The notes beneath the pieces were generated by a model. It was not told where the DNA came from. It saw nothing but the letters and a program-made list of their open reading frames with translations, and ran no database searches. A DNA stretch of 35,200 nt. Source: an uncultured Flavobacteriales bacterium. Its GTDB lineage: Bacteria > Bacteroidota > Bacteroidia > Flavobacteriales_E > Vicingaceae. The stretch's first letter is position 1. Each line of letters begins with the position of its first letter. Positions 16,728-24,948 of the stretch are shown one piece after another. A program made the translations under genes and the position numbers. The DNA lies in assembly GCA_905479325.1 (NCBI GenBank), contig CAJQLW010000072.1, forward strand, positions 1 through 35,200. Direction: 5' to 3'.

Positions 16728-17594
16728 ATGAAAGATGCTTCTAGAATTTCTGCGTTAATCAACCTTTTGGATGATCCAGACGAGATGGTTTTTACTCAGG
16801 TTAGTCAAGAGTTACTGAGTTTTGGTGACCAAGTGGTGAAGCAATTAGAAGACGCTTGGGAGAACTCTTTCAATGAAATTTTACAGCTAAGAATTATATC
16901 AATAATCCACCAAATTCAATTTCAAGAGGTAAAAAATAAACTTACGGATTGGAAAAATGGGGAAGAAAAGTCGCTGTTAGAGGCAGCTATCATCTTAGCT
17001 CATTATCAATATTCTGATCTTGATGAGGCCGGAATTAAAAGCACTGTTGAAAATCTCTATAAGCAATGTTGGCTAGAGATTAACCCTGATTACACAGCCC
17101 TAGAAAAGGTAGGAGTACTGAATAAAGTATTTTTTGAAATTAACGGCTTTGATGGTAACCGTAAAAATTATTATTCTCCAATCAATAGCTACATTAATAA
17201 TGTATTAGATACAAAAAGAGGGAATCCGATTAGTATTTCCATTTTGTATTTAGAGTTGGCTGAACGACTCAAATTGCCGATTTACGGAGTGAATTTACCC
17301 GAACACTTCATCGTGTCTTATTTGGTATTGCCCATGCAGTATTTAGATACGGTTGACCAAGAGAGTATACTTTTTTACATTGATCCATTCAACAAGGGTT
17401 CTTTATTTCAATATGAAGATATTGCAGATTACTTAGCCAAACTGAAAATAGAAATGCAAGACAAGTTTTATCTCCCTTGCGATAAATTAACAGTTGTAAA
17501 TAGATTGATTAACAATCTCATTTACGGTTACAGTAAGAATGGTCAGCTCGGAAAAGTAGAGGAGTTGAAAATTCTGAAGAACTGCTTAAAGTAA
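16728..17594 (+). CDS. SirB1-like transglutaminase-fold protein
   Basis: Predicted 288-residue protein. I chose the ATG at 16728 rather than the TTG at 16719 because a -7 promoter box overlaps the TTG. The N-terminal 130 residues look helical, with repeat-like LLDDPDEMVFTQVSQELL. The SirB1/transglutaminase-like signature is KRGNPISISILYLELAERL followed by LPIYGVNLPEHFIVSYL, which includes the conserved His. The position where an active transglutaminase would carry its Cys has Ser instead (PISISIL), so this is probably a non-catalytic member, as is usual for the family. The exact role is unknown. It stands alone, with its own promoter. Confidence 0.85.
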   Translation: MKDASRISALINLLDDPDEMVFTQVSQELLSFGDQVVKQLEDAWENSFNEILQLRIISIIHQIQFQEVKNKLTDWKNGEEKSLLEAAIILAHYQYSDLDEAGIKSTVENLYKQCWLEINPDYTALEKVGVLNKVFFEINGFDGNRKNYYSPINSYINNVLDTKRGNPISISILYLELAERLKLPIYGVNLPEHFIVSYLVLPMQYLDTVDQESILFYIDPFNKGSLFQYEDIADYLAKLKIEMQDKFYLPCDKLTVVNRLINNLIYGYSKNGQLGKVEELKILKNCLK

Positions 17595-17651
17595 AATTTA
17601 CCTAAGCTTTCAATCAAAATAACTATCTTGGTTTTTTATTTTTAGAAAACT

Positions 17652-18920
17652 ATGGAAGGGACTTCAGAAGCTACGGCTTTTATAACGAATGATGCAGTTG
17701 TATTAGGTTTGTTGATGACCATTTTGGCTATCATTTTTAAAACCTCAAGCAGTAAAAACCCGGCACTTGTAAAATTTTACAAGGTAATTCCTGCTTTATT
17801 ATTGTGCTATTTTGTTCCTTCAATTTTCAATTCAGCCGGAATAATCTCTGGGGAAAGTTCAAACTTGTATTTCGTAGCATCTCGCTACTTACTTCCAGCT
17901 TCGTTGGTTCTTCTTTGTTTAAGTATAGACTTAAAGGGAATTGTTAAGCTTGGGCCAAAAGCTATCATTATGTTTTTTGCAGGTACATTGGGAATTATTT
18001 TAGGTGGACCAATTGCAATTTTGGCGGTTTCAGCTTTTGCTCCAGAGTTAATTGGAGGCTCAGGGCCGGATGAGGTTTGGAGAGGGTTGGCAACGGTTGC
18101 CGGGAGCTGGATTGGTGGAGGTGCCAATCAAACAGCTATGAAGGAGATTTACAGTGCTAGCGATAAGTTGTTTTCAGCAATGATTACGGTCGACGTAATT
18201 GTAGCCAATATTTGGATGGCATTTTTGCTAGTGGGTGCCGGAATGAGCGAGAAGCTAGATCAAAAATTAAAAGCAGATTCATCTGCTATAGAAGAAGTAA
18301 AAAAAGGCATAGAAGATTATGCAGCAAGCATAACGAAAGTTCCGAATTTAACAGACATTATAATAATTTGTGCCATAGGTTTTGGAGGAACTGCAATTGC
18401 ACATTTTGGAGCTGATTTGATTACTCCAATCATGCAAACCAAAAAAGAGTTTTTAGAAGCATATCGATTAACTTCTATGGCGAGTCATTTCTTTTGGTTA
18501 GTGGTAATTGCAACCATTATGGGATTATTCTTTTCTTTCACCAAGCTTAAATCGTATGAAGGGGCGGGAGCCTCAAAATTTGGGAGTGCTTTTCTTTATG
18601 TTCTAGTAGCAACGATTGGAATGAAAATGGACATTTTAGCTATTTTCGACAATTTAGAATTGTTCTTAATCGGAATAATTTGGATGATAGTCCATGTCAT
18701 TATTCTTCTGGTTGTTGCAAAGTTGATCAAAGCACCGTTTTTCTTTGTGGCAGTTGGTAGCCAGGCAAATGTTGGAGGAGCAGCATCAGCGCCTATTGTT
18801 GCTTCAGCTTTTAGTCCGGCTTTGGCGCCTGTTGGAGTTTTACTGGCTGTTTTCGGCTATGCAGTTGGAACGTTTGGTGCAATATTTTGTGCACAGTTAA
18901 TGCAAATTGTTTCGCAGTAA
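17652..18920 (+). CDS. DUF819 family membrane protein
   Basis: Predicted 422-residue integral membrane protein with about 10 to 11 hydrophobic segments. The segment WRGLATVAGSWIGGGANQTAMKEIY and the late GSQANVGGAASAPIVASAF are the two glycine-rich motifs I associate with DUF819 (YjcL-like) proteins. A charged loop (about 205-235) divides the two halves. Family members have no proven function; an anion or organic-acid transporter has been supposed. A near-consensus -7 box, TATCTTGG (17624-17631), lies upstream, and the gene leads a short run with the YvlD-like gene 22 bases later. Confidence 0.9.
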   Translation: MEGTSEATAFITNDAVVLGLLMTILAIIFKTSSSKNPALVKFYKVIPALLLCYFVPSIFNSAGIISGESSNLYFVASRYLLPASLVLLCLSIDLKGIVKLGPKAIIMFFAGTLGIILGGPIAILAVSAFAPELIGGSGPDEVWRGLATVAGSWIGGGANQTAMKEIYSASDKLFSAMITVDVIVANIWMAFLLVGAGMSEKLDQKLKADSSAIEEVKKGIEDYAASITKVPNLTDIIIICAIGFGGTAIAHFGADLITPIMQTKKEFLEAYRLTSMASHFFWLVVIATIMGLFFSFTKLKSYEGAGASKFGSAFLYVLVATIGMKMDILAIFDNLELFLIGIIWMIVHVIILLVVAKLIKAPFFFVAVGSQANVGGAASAPIVASAFSPALAPVGVLLAVFGYAVGTFGAIFCAQLMQIVSQ

Positions 18921-18942
18921 ATAATCAATTGTAAATAATATT

Positions 18943-19299
18943 ATGACTTGGATCCCAAAACTTCTTTTAAACGCTGCGGCACTCATTATAGCATCTTACC
19001 TGATACCAGGTGTTGATGTCGATAATTTTTATTCGGCAGTAATTGTTGCAATTGTGTTGGCCATTCTGAACGCTTTTGTTAAACCTTTGTTAATCATTGT
19101 AACTATACCAATTACCATCCTTACGTTAGGGTTGTTTTTATTCTGCATCAATGCTATATTAATTTTAATTGCTGATAAGTTAATAGATGGTTTTGCAGTA
19201 AATGGTTTGCTTTGGGCATTACTATTGAGCTTTGTGATGTTAGTATTGAACTCAATTTTCGGAATTTCCGATAAATCAAATCGACCTAAAAATAAATAA
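18943..19299 (+). CDS. YvlD-like (phage holin 4-2 family) membrane protein
   Basis: Predicted 118-residue protein with four hydrophobic segments and a short basic tail (SDKSNRPKNK). The sequence around NAFVKPLLIIVTIPITILTLG is the hallmark of the 'phage holin 4-2'/YvlD family (COG1950), which despite its name is chromosomal and of unknown function. Size is normal for the family. Only one base separates its stop from the next ATG, so it is likely co-translated with the dehydrogenase gene, although I see no functional link. Confidence 0.9.
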   Translation: MTWIPKLLLNAAALIIASYLIPGVDVDNFYSAVIVAIVLAILNAFVKPLLIIVTIPITILTLGLFLFCINAILILIADKLIDGFAVNGLLWALLLSFVMLVLNSIFGISDKSNRPKNK

Positions 19300-19300
19300 T

Positions 19301-20176
19301 ATGAAATATACAGAACCCATGTTTAAAGCCGAAGAACTAAGCGGCAAAACAATTCTAGTAACAGGTGGTGGTACAGGTTTAGGTAAATCTATGACCAAGT
19401 ACTTTATGCAACTTGGTGCGAACGTTATTATAGCGAGCAGAAAGCAAGATGTGTTGGATGCAACAGCGAAAGAGCTAACCGAAGAAACAGGTGGAAAAAT
19501 TTTGGCGGTAGCTTGTGATGTCCGCAAACCAATAGAAGTAGAGGCTCTCATACAGAAAGGGATAGAAACATTTGGTGAGATTAATGGATTGGTTAACAAT
19601 GCGGCTGGAAATTTTATAAGTCCAACAGAACGCCTTTCACCAAAAGCTTTTGACATTATTGTAGATATTGTTCTCAAAGGTTCGTACAACTGTTCATTGT
19701 TAATGGGACAGTACTGGATCAAAGAAAAAATTAAAGGAACCGTGCTCAACATTGTTACGACGTACTCGTGGACAGGTTCAGGTTATGTTGTTCCTTCTGC
19801 AGTTTCTAAAGCAGGGGTATTAACCATGACGCGCTCTCTCGCAGCGGAATGGGCAAAGTATGGAATTAGAACCAATGCAATAGCGCCGGGACCTTTCCCA
19901 ACGCAAGGAGCATTCAGTAGATTGTTTCCCGATGGTTTGAAAGAGAAAATTGATCCATTAAAAAGAATTCCATTAAAGCGCTACGGAGAGCACCAAGAGC
20001 TTGCAAATTTGGCAGGTTATTTAATGTCGGAATACTCTGCCTATGTGAATGGCGAAGTTGTTACGATTGACGGTGGTGAATGGCTGTATGGTGCTGGAGA
20101 ATTTACTGGATTAGATGCAGTGCCTTCAGAAATGTGGGATTACATTGAGAAGGAGATTAGAGGGAAGAAGAAGTAA
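19301..20176 (+). CDS. 2,4-dienoyl-CoA reductase-like SDR
   Basis: Predicted 291-residue short-chain dehydrogenase/reductase. The cofactor loop TGGGTGLG is at residues 21-28 and NNAAGNF at 99-105. The usual YxxxK is absent: residue 166 is Ser and Lys170 follows. Tyr155 lies 11 residues before Ser166 and Lys170 four after. This spacing equals the Tyr199-Ser210-Lys214 triad of human mitochondrial 2,4-dienoyl-CoA reductase (DECR1), so it likely reduces 2,4-dienoyl-CoA in breakdown of unsaturated fatty acids, with NADPH. Arg47 in IASRK, after the second strand, fits NADPH. It starts one base after the YvlD-like gene. A hairpin terminator ends it. Confidence 0.9.
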   Translation: MKYTEPMFKAEELSGKTILVTGGGTGLGKSMTKYFMQLGANVIIASRKQDVLDATAKELTEETGGKILAVACDVRKPIEVEALIQKGIETFGEINGLVNNAAGNFISPTERLSPKAFDIIVDIVLKGSYNCSLLMGQYWIKEKIKGTVLNIVTTYSWTGSGYVVPSAVSKAGVLTMTRSLAAEWAKYGIRTNAIAPGPFPTQGAFSRLFPDGLKEKIDPLKRIPLKRYGEHQELANLAGYLMSEYSAYVNGEVVTIDGGEWLYGAGEFTGLDAVPSEMWDYIEKEIRGKKK

Positions 20177-20203
20177 CAATTGACAGTTAACAAGTCACAA
20201 ATC

Positions 20204-20236
20204 AACCTCCAAGGTTTCAAAAACCTTGGAGGTTTT
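20204..20236 (+). terminator. Hairpin terminator after SDR gene
   Basis: A perfect 14-bp stem, AACCTCCAAGGTTT (20204-20217) and AAACCTTGGAGGTT (20221-20234), has loop CAA; the stem is followed by TTAAAT, a weak T-tract. Short AACCTCC/GGAGGTT palindromes of this type are also common intergenic elements in Bacteroidota. Confidence 0.7.
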
Positions 20237-20338
20237 AAATCTCACTTGTTAGATTTCCAAACCTGATAGTGAGGTTGTAGTTACTATTTGATTGTAGGCG
20301 AAAGCAACACTTATGAAGTTTTGAATAACGAATAAAAA
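20237..20338. other. Short intergenic region without recognised feature
   Basis: Between the hairpin and the orphan secreted gene I see no ORF and no clear promoter. TTG at 20339 is the only possible start, since an in-frame TAA lies six bases before it. Confidence 0.5.
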
Positions 20339-20818
20339 TTGTTTATTATCAAGTATTTACTTGTCTTAATTATTCTCTGTGTTGCTAGATCACTTTTAGT
20401 TTATGGTCAGGAACAATCTAGTGATTTAACTAATTGGGATACCTTAGAAGTTTTTGAAGATAAGGTTTATGTGCGAATTCAATCGTTCAAAGATTCAAAT
20501 CAAGTTTCTGACTACTACGGCTATGTTTACCCTGATTCGATAAGGTGTAAAAATAAAAATCTGTTTCGATCTAAAGCAAGTTACAGGCGCTTTGATAGCT
20601 TAGTTAAAGATGGCCGATATTTCAATACTTCGCAAAATGGGAAATACGTCATTGGTAATTTCGATAACGGCAAATTATTGAATATTGTGTATTATGATTC
20701 AACCGGCATCTCAGTTAGTAAAGCAGATTTTTATCAGGGTTATCGTTCCCAAGGCACCCCTATGGAGCACGGAACGGAACGGTTTGTCGCACTGAAAGAA
20801 GTAGCAAACCCTGGTTGA
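20339..20818 (+). CDS. Orphan small secreted protein, unknown
   Basis: Predicted 159-residue exported protein starting at TTG (the only start after an in-frame TAA). The N-terminus is a signal peptide (hydrophobic core LLVLIILCVA, cleavage probably after LLVYG). The mature part is polar and beta-like; NGKYVIGNFDNGKLLNIVYYDSTG resembles a MORN-like loop but not enough to call one. No catalytic motif. It is flanked by long intergenic stretches with repeats. No promoter of the -7 type was found in front. It could be a recent or lineage-specific gene. Confidence 0.6.
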   Translation: MFIIKYLLVLIILCVARSLLVYGQEQSSDLTNWDTLEVFEDKVYVRIQSFKDSNQVSDYYGYVYPDSIRCKNKNLFRSKASYRRFDSLVKDGRYFNTSQNGKYVIGNFDNGKLLNIVYYDSTGISVSKADFYQGYRSQGTPMEHGTERFVALKEVANPG

Positions 20819-21011
20819 TAAGAAAGCTCAAATTGTTGTGGTACAAATTTAGGAACTACATATAGGCTTTTAAAAGTGTGGTGCACAAATAACTCGGGCT
20901 TTAAATACTAACTTCTGCCTATTACTTAGAGCGATGACATTAATGTGTTATGAACTTCCTTTCAAATCTGGTGTTTAGTATTGGCTAGAATTACTATATC
21001 AATCAAATTAT

Positions 21012-21116
21012 ATGGAAAATGAAGAGTTTCAAGAATTAAGAAATTTAGCAGGTAAGCTGAACAGGTTACTTATTTCCATTATTAAATCAACTAAGAAAAA
21101 TAATAACTTAGTGTGA
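21012..21116 (+). CDS. Short ORF, possibly remnant
   Basis: A 34-residue open frame (MENEEFQELRNLAGKLNRLL..., ending in KKNNNLV) reads as one amphipathic helix. It lies in a 371-base stretch with no other gene. The tail resembles the last helix of 'four-helix bundle' 23S intervening-sequence proteins, but that is only a vague likeness. Codon use cannot be judged at this size; it may be noise. Confidence 0.2.
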   Translation: MENEEFQELRNLAGKLNRLLISIIKSTKKNNNLV

Positions 21117-21149
21117 TGTTGAACACTGATGTTGATGGTTGATAATTTT

Positions 21150-21181
21150 AGTTGTTAATTGTTAACTGACAATTGACAACT
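21150..21181. repeat. AT-rich inverted repeat upstream of deacetylase gene
   Basis: AGTTGTTAATTGT (21150-21162) and ACAATTGACAACT (21169-21181) pair with one mismatch and a 6-base loop. TTAACTGACAATTG-type sequence also appears near 20176-20190 (ACAATTGACAGTTAAC), suggesting a dispersed motif. It sits directly before the GTG start at 21190, where it could affect translation. Confidence 0.4.
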
Positions 21182-21189
21182 GAAAGACC

Positions 21190-22092
21190 GTGATCAAAGT
21201 AGCCTTCGCACCCATTTACGTACACCCATTACCTGAAAATCATCGTTTCCCTATGGAGAAGTATGATTTATTGCCAAGGCAACTGTTGTATGAAGGAACA
21301 CTTTCTGATGAAAACTTTTTTGAACCTGAGAAGATTTGTTTAACGGATATTCTCGCCATTCACAATCAAGACTATTGGGAGAAGTTGTCAGGTCTGCATT
21401 TAAATCGACAAGAGCAATTGCGATCAGGCTTCCCTCACTCTGAGCAGTTAATTGAGAGGGAGTTGGTTATTTTAGGTGGTTCTGTACAAGCTGCTAAATA
21501 TGCCTTAGAGTTTGGAGTAGCCTTCAACATTGCCGGTGGAACGCACCATGCATATGCCGACCGAGCGGAGGGTTTTTGCTTGTTGAACGACATTGCTGTA
21601 ACCGCTTCTCACCTTCTACGAAATAATTTAGTTACAAAAGTGTTGGTGGTTGATTTAGATGTGCATCAAGGAAATGGTACTGCAAAAATATTTGAAAACG
21701 ATTCTAGTGTTTTTACTTTCAGCATGCACGGGGAGCACAATTATCCGCTGCGAAAAGAAAAATCTGATCTTGACGTTGGGTTGCCCGATGGGATTTTGGG
21801 AGAGGATTATCTTAAATTAGTAAACCGACATTTGCCAGAATTAATTTCAAGGGTTCAACCAGACTTTATCATCTATCAGTCGGGTGTAGACATTCTAGAA
21901 ACCGATAAATTGGGTAGGTTAGGGGTGAGCATAGCCGATTGTAAACGAAGAGATGAATTAGTGCTGACTTTAGCTCATGAGAATAATATTCCGATAATGG
22001 CTTGCATGGGTGGAGGGTATTCCAAAGAAATAAAGTACATTGTTGAAGCACATGCAAATACGTATCGTTTAGCAAAAGAAATTTGGGAATAA
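21190..22092 (+). CDS. Histone-deacetylase-fold deacetylase (AcuC/HDAC family)
   Basis: Predicted 300-residue zinc-dependent deacetylase. The His-His pair His119/His120 is in GGTHHAYADRAEGFCLLND, zinc ligands Asp157 and His159 lie in VVDLDVHQGNG, the third ligand is Asp234 in YQSGVDIL, and Tyr277 in GGGYS matches the catalytic Tyr. All active-site residues are present, so it should be catalytic. Substrates in bacteria include acetylated proteins, acetoin-related molecules and polyamines; which applies here is unknown. The start is GTG at 21190, giving MIKVAFAPIYVHP. A hairpin follows its end. It is not obviously coupled with its neighbours. Confidence 0.92.
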   Translation: MIKVAFAPIYVHPLPENHRFPMEKYDLLPRQLLYEGTLSDENFFEPEKICLTDILAIHNQDYWEKLSGLHLNRQEQLRSGFPHSEQLIERELVILGGSVQAAKYALEFGVAFNIAGGTHHAYADRAEGFCLLNDIAVTASHLLRNNLVTKVLVVDLDVHQGNGTAKIFENDSSVFTFSMHGEHNYPLRKEKSDLDVGLPDGILGEDYLKLVNRHLPELISRVQPDFIIYQSGVDILETDKLGRLGVSIADCKRRDELVLTLAHENNIPIMACMGGGYSKEIKYIVEAHANTYRLAKEIWE

Positions 22093-22094
22093 AA

Positions 22095-22126
22095 AATGGC
22101 TTTGAGGTTTACGCTTCAAAGCCATT
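22095..22126. terminator. Hairpin after deacetylase gene
   Basis: AATGGCTTTGA (22095-22105) and TCAAAGCCATT (22116-22126) pair perfectly with a 10-base loop. No T-tract follows on the plus strand, but an A-tract precedes it; the pattern fits a terminator read from the minus strand or a weaker, partial terminator on the plus strand. Confidence 0.5.
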
Positions 22127-22269
22127 CCCAACAAAACAAGAAAACATTTTTACCAAACTCTACATGGTAAGAGCCTCGCAAAAAGCTCAATCAATTAACG
22201 ATTAATTATTTTGTTTATTTCATTTCAATTGCGAATGAAATCTCACTTTTGTAAAAAATTAACAATCTG

Positions 22270-22914
22270 ATGGAAATGTATTTGTCTTTCGCTCTTTTGT
22301 GCTTCACATCTTTTATAACCCTAATGAATCCGCTAGGAATTATGCCCGTCTTTATGACGATGACCGACTCTTTAGACAAGGAAGAACGAAGACAAACTGC
22401 CAAGAAAGCCAATATTGTTGCAGCAATCACCTTGATTTTATTCGCTTTTTCAGGTCAATTGTTATTTAAGTTTTTTGGAATTTCTGTCAATAGCTTTAGA
22501 ATGGTTGGTGGAATCATCTTTTTTATGATGGGATGGGACATGCTTCAAGCCAAACTGGTAAAAGTTAAAATGAACAAGAAATCGGTGAATAAAGAATACG
22601 TTGACGATATATCTGTAACACCCTTGGCAATTCCTATGATTTGTGGGCCGGGTGCCATAACCAATGCAATTGTTTTAATGGAAGATGCTCAAACCATTCA
22701 AATGAAAGGCATATTGATTGGGTCTATTTTACTGGTTTGTTTGATTGGTTATTTGGTACTATGGAGTTCTGGCAAAATAACCATATGGTTGGGTGAAACA
22801 GGAAATAAAATTATGATGCGTTTGATGGGGTTAATTGTGATGGTCATCGCAGTTGAATTCTTTTTCAGCGGATTAAAGCCAATTTTAATTGATATACTCC
22901 ATGCGCAAGCATAA
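22270..22914 (+). CDS. MarC-family integral membrane protein
   Basis: Predicted 214-residue protein with six hydrophobic segments. LMNPLGIMPVFMTMT near the N-terminus, FRMVGGIIFFMMGWDML in the middle and TPLAIPMICGPGAITNAIVL are typical of MarC (UPF0056). The family was once linked to multiple antibiotic resistance, but that was not upheld for MarC; the function is unknown. The stop overlaps the start of the next gene (ATG at 22901), so it leads a coupled operon with a peptidase and murQ. Confidence 0.93.
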   Translation: MEMYLSFALLCFTSFITLMNPLGIMPVFMTMTDSLDKEERRQTAKKANIVAAITLILFAFSGQLLFKFFGISVNSFRMVGGIIFFMMGWDMLQAKLVKVKMNKKSVNKEYVDDISVTPLAIPMICGPGAITNAIVLMEDAQTIQMKGILIGSILLVCLIGYLVLWSSGKITIWLGETGNKIMMRLMGLIVMVIAVEFFFSGLKPILIDILHAQA

Positions 22915-23938
22915 AAAGGCAATTGGTTTAATCGCATTTGTGGTTATTGGCTATCTGCTAATCAACATTAAGGCTGTTATTTATGGTGTGCAGCAAGGGG
23001 CAGGGCAAGTTGAGGTGTTATGGAATGCTCAGGATATTGATGACTTGTTAATTGACCCCAACTTCCCCGATTCGACCAAAGAAAAATTCAAATACATTGC
23101 TGAGGTAAAGGCCTTTTCGGAAGAGTTTCTTGGATTGAAGCAAACAGAAAATTATTCTACTTTTTACGATCAAAAAGGCAAACCTATTTTGTGGGTTGTA
23201 ACCGCAAGTCCTGAATTTGAAATTAAGGCCTATGAATGGTCTTTCCCCATTGCGGGTAGTTTTCCTTACAAAGGTGCTTTCAACATAGAAAACGCAAAAA
23301 AAGAAAAGGCTGAAATGGATTCTAAAGGCTACGATACAGAGTTGGATGAAGTAAATGCTTGGTCAACTTTGGGTTGGTTTAAAGACCCTGTTTTATCGTC
23401 GATGCTACAGCGAGGCCCTGGTTCTTTGGCGGAGTTAATCATTCACGAATCTGTACATGCCACATTGTACGTAAAAGATAGTGCTACATTCAATGAGAAC
23501 CTAGCTAGTTTTATTGGCAAATTGGGTGCGCAAGAGTTTTTGGCATATAAATTTGGGAAGCAAAGTGAAGAGTTAAAAAATTACAGAGCTTCTTTTGTGC
23601 GGCGAAACGACTACAAAGACTTCTTAAGAGAAGAAATTAACGACTTGAATGACTTCTATAAAAACATGGACTCTACCTTGACGATTGAGTTTAAACGAGC
23701 CTTAAAGACTCAAAAAATAAATGAGATTAAAGAAGGCTTATTTAAAATCGATTTTTTCTCAAATTCTCTAAAAGGAAGAGAATGGCTTCGTGAGGTGGAG
23801 TTTAACAACGCTTATTTTTCTGGGTTTTCAACCTATTCGAGTGACCTTCCGAAATTAGAGCGTCAATTGCAAACTGAGTTTGACGGAGATCTTAAAAAGA
23901 TGGTAACTTCGTTTAAAGAGAAATACGAATCCTTGTAA
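22901..23938 (+). CDS. Predicted zinc aminopeptidase (PF10023-like)
   Basis: Predicted 345-residue protein. The ATG at 22901 lies inside marC; an earlier TTG at 22889 would make a longer overlap and is less likely. One membrane-anchor segment follows the basic start (MRKHKKAIGLIAFVVIGYLLI). The zinc motif HExxH is present as LIIHESVHATLYV, with a downstream acidic NENLASFIG that could supply the third ligand. It resembles the 'predicted aminopeptidase' family seen in many Gram-negative bacteria. The position, with the active site probably in the periplasm and murQ only 3 bases downstream, suggests a role in trimming peptides released from the wall. That role is inferred. Confidence 0.85.
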   Translation: MRKHKKAIGLIAFVVIGYLLINIKAVIYGVQQGAGQVEVLWNAQDIDDLLIDPNFPDSTKEKFKYIAEVKAFSEEFLGLKQTENYSTFYDQKGKPILWVVTASPEFEIKAYEWSFPIAGSFPYKGAFNIENAKKEKAEMDSKGYDTELDEVNAWSTLGWFKDPVLSSMLQRGPGSLAELIIHESVHATLYVKDSATFNENLASFIGKLGAQEFLAYKFGKQSEELKNYRASFVRRNDYKDFLREEINDLNDFYKNMDSTLTIEFKRALKTQKINEIKEGLFKIDFFSNSLKGREWLREVEFNNAYFSGFSTYSSDLPKLERQLQTEFDGDLKKMVTSFKEKYESL

Positions 23939-23941
23939 AAC

Positions 23942-24745
23942 ATGAACAAACCAACCACTGAATCAGAAAGTAAGTATAACAACTTGGAGAAGATGAGTGC
24001 TGAAGAAATTCTGATCAGCATCAACAAAGAAGATAAAATTGTAGCTTACTCTATTGAAAAGGTTATTCCTCAAATTGCTGCGATGATTCCCGAGATTGTG
24101 AAGCGCTTGCAAGACGGCGGTCGACTGTTTTATATGGGAGCAGGCACTAGTGGCCGACTAGGAGTAGTGGATGCTTCTGAATGTCCACCCACTTTTGGCG
24201 TGAGTTTCGACTTGGTGATTGGATTGATTGCCGGAGGAGATGCAGCTATTCGTAAAGCAGTAGAGTATGCTGAAGATGACCAAGAGCAGGGGTGGAAAGA
24301 GTTAGAAGAATATAAAATTTCTGAATTAGATTTCGTAATTGGCATTGCAGCTTCAGGTACCACGCCTTATGTAATTGGTGCAATGGAAAAGTGCCGAGAA
24401 AACAATATTCGCACAGCTTGTATTTGCTGCAATGAAGGTTCGCCTTTAGCAGCAGCAGTTGACCACCCTGTTGAAGTAATTGTAGGACCAGAATTTGTTA
24501 CGGGAAGCACCCGAATGAAAGCGGGAACGGCTCAAAAACTTGTGCTGAACATGATTTCTACGGCAGTTATGGTTCGTTTAGGTAGGGTAAAGGGCAATCG
24601 AATGGTTGATATGCAATTGACAAATAATAAATTGGTTAAGCGAGGTGTTCAAATGATAGTTTCTGAATTGGGAATTGGCTACGAAGAAGCGAAGGAGCTA
24701 TTAGAAAAATATGGGAGTGTTAGAAATGCTGTGAGTAATTATTAA
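23942..24745 (+). CDS. murQ: N-acetylmuramic acid 6-phosphate etherase
   Basis: Predicted 267-residue SIS-domain enzyme that cleaves the lactyl ether of MurNAc-6-phosphate to give GlcNAc-6-phosphate and lactate, a step in peptidoglycan recycling. The signature GAGTSGRLGVVDASECPPT is at residues 66-84; Glu80 and Glu111 sit where the E. coli acid/base residues Glu83 and Glu114 lie. The motif GSTRMKAGTAQKLVLNM is intact. It is about 30 residues shorter than E. coli MurQ at the C-terminus. It ends the marC-peptidase-murQ operon. No kinase or permease for MurNAc is seen nearby, so uptake must depend on genes outside the window. Confidence 0.95.
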   Translation: MNKPTTESESKYNNLEKMSAEEILISINKEDKIVAYSIEKVIPQIAAMIPEIVKRLQDGGRLFYMGAGTSGRLGVVDASECPPTFGVSFDLVIGLIAGGDAAIRKAVEYAEDDQEQGWKELEEYKISELDFVIGIAASGTTPYVIGAMEKCRENNIRTACICCNEGSPLAAAVDHPVEVIVGPEFVTGSTRMKAGTAQKLVLNMISTAVMVRLGRVKGNRMVDMQLTNNKLVKRGVQMIVSELGIGYEEAKELLEKYGSVRNAVSNY

Positions 24746-24760
24746 TGATAGATTTTAAGA

Positions 24761-24802
24761 CTGTAAGACCTGAGTAAGTGAGGTCGTCAGATTTTGATTT
24801 TT
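24761..24802 (+). terminator. Possible weak terminator after murQ
   Basis: GACCT (24767-24771) pairs with AGGTC (24781-24785), with outer CTG/CAG, before ATTTTGATTTTT. The stem is short and bulged, so this is a tentative call. The rest of 24746-24948 holds no gene that I can support. Confidence 0.3.
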
Positions 24803-24912
24803 AATGAATCATTAGTATTAGACTAAGATACCGTCTCAATTAAGCTTGCTGTACAAAATGGTGGTAAGTTTTCTAGCCGTGATTAAACCATTGTAATGAT
24901 ATGTTGTTCCTC

Positions 24913-24940
24913 TCTAACCTCTAACCTCTAACCTCTAATT
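24913..24940. repeat. Heptamer tandem repeat (TCTAACC)
   Basis: Three exact copies of TCTAACC at 24913, 24920 and 24927 are followed by TCTAATT at 24934. They precede the ATG at 24949 by 8 bases, so the unit count may vary and could affect translation; this is a guess. Confidence 0.75.
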
Positions 24941-24948
24941 TCCCCCAC

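Noticed and set aside
18943-19299. Prophage holin and a prophage remnant
   Set aside because: The family name refers to holin-like topology only; no lysis, capsid or integrase gene is near, and the gene is a normal YvlD-like chromosomal one.
19276-19752. 158-residue open frame on the minus strand
   Set aside because: It is antisense to the well-supported SDR gene; the proline- and serine-rich translation looks like a shadow frame.
24913-24940. CRISPR-like or telomere-like array
   Set aside because: Units are only 7 bases with no spacers; this is a plain tandem repeat.
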